Shown here: positions 60,737 through 64,000 of the stretch, one piece after another
Position numbering within the stretch: the stretch's first letter is position 1
Layout: every line of letters begins with the position of its first letter
DNA from: Aralia elata
Lineage: Eukaryota; Streptophyta; Magnoliopsida; Apiales; Araliaceae
Assembly (NCBI GenBank): GCA_034770075.1
Contig: CM068382.1
Location: 2,356,001-2,420,000 of the forward strand
Reading direction: 5' to 3'
DNA: 64,000 nucleotides
Made by a program: the position numbers and the translations under genes
Notes under the pieces: model-generated
What the model saw: the letters and a program-made list of their open reading frames with translations, nothing else
Database searches by the model: none
Told to the model about the DNA's origin: nothing

Positions 60737-60885
60737 GAAACTGATATTTTCACAACAGAAAATGATATTTTCACATGAAAAGTGTCGCTATAGATCCTAT
60801 AGCGATGGGAAAACCGTCGCTATACATCTATAGCGACACTTTTTATGTGAAAATATCAAAAAGTATTATAAAAATATCAGTTTCC
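60737..60885. mobile_element. 149-bp Mutator-type MITE with 9-bp TSD
   Basis: CAACAAAAA flanks both ends (60728-60736, 60886-60894). The termini are GAAACTGATATTTT and complement. The core is a near-perfect hairpin containing GTGTCGCTATAG and CTATAGCGACAC motifs (60780-60842). Confidence 0.88.
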
Positions 60886-60894
60886 CAACAAAAA

Positions 60895-62090
60895 TTGTCC
60901 ACATTTGATGTAGAGTTTTGCTCCAATGAGTATGAAAGAGGGATGTATCGCTAGTCAGGGCTTCCTTCTTGATGATGCTGTTGAAATTATACATGTAATT
61001 ATAAGCAAAAAAGAAAGTGGAGACATGATCATAAATAAATCACTCTTTTAGATCTAGTTTTACTCTGCTACAAATTCAAGCTCATCTTCACTTCCAGTCT
61101 TCACCTAGGTAGGTCGATAAGAACGGACAAGTTAAACATCAATAAGCACCGGGAAAAAAAGTTTGTATACTACTATAGTTTGTAGTAGTTACATTGTTCA
61201 GTATTTACCGGATCACAATGTGCAAGCTCTCTCTGTTTCTTTCAGTACTAGATTGCGAGGGAAGTCGCAAATTAAATAATGCATATTCAACAATTGGCTG
61301 CACATGATGTAGACCTCATACTAGTTTTCCTAAATATTACCCCATGTTCCTAACCTAAAAACATGTAGCTTCCAAGTTGACCTTGGTTTAACAACAAAAT
61401 GTCAACTCATAAAATAAGAAAAATGTACCAAACAATTTATACCTAAACTAATGACTGCAATCGTCACCCTACAAAAGTGTTGAATAGCAGGCAAAGTAAA
61501 TCATTTCTTGAGTTTCCTACAGTGGCCGAAAATAATTTACTGCTTCACATCATCATCATGAAGACCAAAGCTAATATACTGAACATAACCAAATTCCATC
61601 TTGTGCTCACTTGGTGATGCCCAAACACAATTAAGTTGGGTGTTCAAATAAGCCAGTATATTATTAGAAGTAAATACATATATAACTTATCTTACAACTT
61701 CAGTTGAGATAACCAAAACTTTACATTGTTTTCCATCCATCAACAGTCAAATACGGAAGAGAAGAAATCCAAAAAGACTTTATTTGAAGATAAACGAAAT
61801 CAATATTAACATCTCTAAAGATCTCAGTTATGACTAGTTTATCATACAGTTGGAGCTAATACAAAAAAGTTTAACACTGTCAGTTGACCAATAACAGTTT
61901 GTAAAAGTCTATCGTATATTTTTTATAAATACTCATATTTATTAATATAGATTTCATTAAAAATAGATTGGGAAGAAATAATGTACCAATTAGTATAACA
62001 CCCATACTAACTCTGAATATTTTAGAGCAGGAGTACTTGCGAAGAATGACAACTCAAAGAACAATATAAATCAGCTAACCAAATAAATAT
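60895..62090. other. Gene-free spacer upstream of PARP1 and 3' of DOHH
   Basis: No coding exon recognised. It contains the DOHH 3' UTR at its right end. Confidence 0.5.
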
Positions 62091-63878
62091 CAGGCTTGCG
62101 GCAGTTGAGGTGCTTGCATGAAGAGGTACTGCACAGGAACAGTAAAAAAAGCCACCTTTCAGAAAACTGTTATCTCATATATATATCCAAGATGCATTAC
62201 TGCTTCTTTTGAATTACCTCAAATGATTTCCCTGATTTTTCAAATTCTAGCATGCTGAGAGCAACTTCACAGCTCTGTGAAACAATAGGCTCAGGATCCT
62301 TTGCAAGTTCCTCAAGAAGAGCTACACATTCGCCATCTATCAAAATAATAAGAAAATGTTAGGAAACAAAAAAAAGAATCCGTTATTGTAAAAGATTAGA
62401 AAACATTTTCGTGAGGCTAAGGAGAAAAAAAAAAAAAAAGGAAAGCAGGATGGGGTAACCAGTATGGATGTAAGCAGCAAAACTGGAGCCATAGTGAAGC
62501 TCATATACTATTAGTGAAAGTTCATATTTGAGACATCAAAAATCTTACGGTATATATCATGGTCCCACATTAACATAAAACGATACTGTTTTCTTCCAGC
62601 CACTGAAAAGATTCCACAATACAAGGATGGTATCTTACTTTACCATCGGACAAAATTTCTCATCCAAACTCAGTTATTGATGCTCCCTCTGCTCTTTTGT
62701 CAACTAAATAGCAAAACAAATTATAATAATATTTTCTGGTTGTATGCACAGCGTCACACTCTAAACTCTTACTCCAACAATATTTCAGGATGACAAAGGT
62801 CAGCAGAATGCATGAAGCATGTGAAATGTGGTCAAACCTGCAATAGAACCAAGGGCTTCAGCTGCTTCATGTCTAACCATCGGATGCTCGTGAACATTCC
62901 TGAGTACTGTGGAAAGTGCATCTGTAGCAGCTTTATTTTGCAGTTGGCCCAAGACATAAGCAACCTGCAAAATAAGAAACAAAACCAAAATTAAAATCAA
63001 TGGTTAGCCTTTTGTGCAAAGATTTTTTAGGAGAGAACTTTTTCTTTTTTATCATATCCAATTGGGAAGAGGGGGTTGAGGACAAAGAAAGAGGAGGCCG
63101 CATTATGCAATGATGATCGCAAAAGAATTTACTCAAAAATCAGTTTACATAATGCTTAAAGAGTCGAACAGATAAATCTGAGACATGATAGCAGACCTCA
63201 TGACGAAGGAGAGCACTATTTGCACCTAAAGCTTCAATGATAGCAAAGATAGCTTTGTCTCCCCCAAGGTTTCGAAGCCCAAAAAGAGCTGCATACCGTT
63301 CATACATGCCCTTTTCTTCATTCAAAAGAACTTCCCTAAAACCACTTAAAATTAGTCAACTAACCAAAATCCTGCATAATAAAGCTTTAAATCCTTTCAT
63401 ACATGGTCGTACCCAAACAAACCTTAGTTGATGTACAGAAGAACCAGAAGCAGGAGCAGCTGGGTCAACGGATAAAAAAGGTGATGCTCCCATCACCGAT
63501 GATTCATTAGTGTCACTACCACTGGGCAGTTCTTCAATTCGACTAAGAGCCAATTCACAAGTCTCTCGGACCTCCTGGGCTGGATCTCTAACCAAACTGT
63601 TCTTTAAAAGAGGGATATTACTCTCTAAACCAATTGCACCAAGAGCTTCCGCGGCCTGTTAATCCACAATTCAGAAAGGTAACCAAAACTGTCAGAGCGA
63701 CGAACTTCACAATGCAAAACAGCACAAAGCTAACTGCACCTTACCTCATGGCGGACAATTGGATGCAATGAGAAATCATTAAGAACTGTTTCTAGAGCAG
63801 GAATAGCATCAACATCTTGCATTTGACCCAGCGCAAATGCAGCTTCATGCGCCAATAGATTTGAAGAATCCTTAGTTG
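62091..63878 (-). CDS. DOHH: Deoxyhypusine hydroxylase, partial (5' exon(s) outside window)
   Basis: Six minus-strand exons, 63878-63745, 63655-63423, 63335-63197, 62964-62838, 62336-62218 and 62129-62091, join in frame and end YLFMQAPQLPQA-stop, giving ~262 of the usual ~310-315 aa. HEAT-like repeats carry the four His-Glu metal motifs of the family: LLAHEAAFALGQ, IVRHEAAEALG, LLRHEVAYVLGQ and MVRHEAAEALG. Two of the HE pairs sit exactly on exon junctions. The enzyme hydroxylates deoxyhypusine on eIF5A, completing hypusine, in the cytosol with a di-iron centre. The first codon of the visible part is split, so at least one exon lies beyond 64000. No break is seen. Confidence 0.95.
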
Positions 63879-64000
63879 CTGCATGAAAGGAAGAAAAATC
63901 ATCATTCACTTTCAGCAGTTTCCCAAACTTTTTAATTTTGAATCTTACTTGGGGAGAAAAGGCAGTATATCATTCATATATATATACACACACACACACA
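63879..64000. other. DOHH intron ending in TA/CA microsatellite
   Basis: Intron sequence runs from the acceptor at 63879-63880 to the window edge. A (TA)n(CA)n repeat occupies 63976-64000. Confidence 0.7.

Noticed and set aside
1..64000. CRISPR array, operon or phage-type system
   Set aside because: The window is plant nuclear DNA; the regular repeats found are retrotransposon arrays and microsatellites without spacer structure.

Overview
This is nuclear DNA of a flowering plant, almost certainly a eudicot. It is AT-rich, with intron-split genes obeying GT-AG rules, plant-only gene families (LBD, LHW-type bHLH, ACC-oxidase-like dioxygenases), Stowaway/Mutator/CACTA-type elements and a Tat/Ogre-like LTR retrotransposon. 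The species cannot be read from the window.

Layout: 1-1.9 kb is intergenic with a 775-bp hairpin element. 1.9-8.8 kb (+) is a complete 11-exon LHW-family bHLH gene (722 aa, closest in my reading to EMB1444/bHLH155), with a 34-codon basic uORF in its leader. 9.5-13.2 kb (-) holds two tandem, complete 3-exon 2-oxoglutarate/Fe(II) dioxygenase genes of the 'ACC oxidase homolog' group. 15.1-15.8 kb (-) carries two related C/D-box snoRNA genes behind a TATA/telo-box/site II promoter; both can pair with the same 18S rRNA stretch. 16,062-26,555 is one decayed LTR retrotransposon lying on the minus strand, with ~2.09-kb LTRs, a 5-bp target duplication (ACTCT), a tRNA-Arg-like primer site, a polypurine tract, a broken RNase H/integrase remnant and three tandem arrays; gag, protease and reverse transcriptase are not visible. 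26.6-39.4 kb is gene-free DNA rich in MITEs.

39.4-47.8 kb holds two LOB-domain genes, LBD29/17-like (+) and LBD16-like (-), converging across 6.4 kb of repeats. 49.9-59.4 kb (-) is a complete 20-exon PARP1 (991 aa, all zinc fingers, BRCT, WGR and the H-Y-E catalytic residues). 62.1 kb to the right edge (-) is the 3' five-sixths of deoxyhypusine hydroxylase (DOHH), whose first exon(s) lie outside.

The genes are not one pathway. bHLH (vascular/root patterning), LBD16/29 (auxin-driven lateral root initiation), PARP1 (DNA damage) and DOHH (eIF5A activation) are independent loci. Their order is still informative: from memory of Arabidopsis locus numbers, bHLH155-LBD14-PARP1 and DOHH-LBD29 and LBD16-LBD17 are each close neighbours there, so this window looks like an ancestral block that Arabidopsis has split up. 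The most unusual items are the bHLH uORF, the previously unlabelled snoRNA pair, the nested tandem arrays of the retrotransposon and the odd indel-dominated difference between its LTRs.
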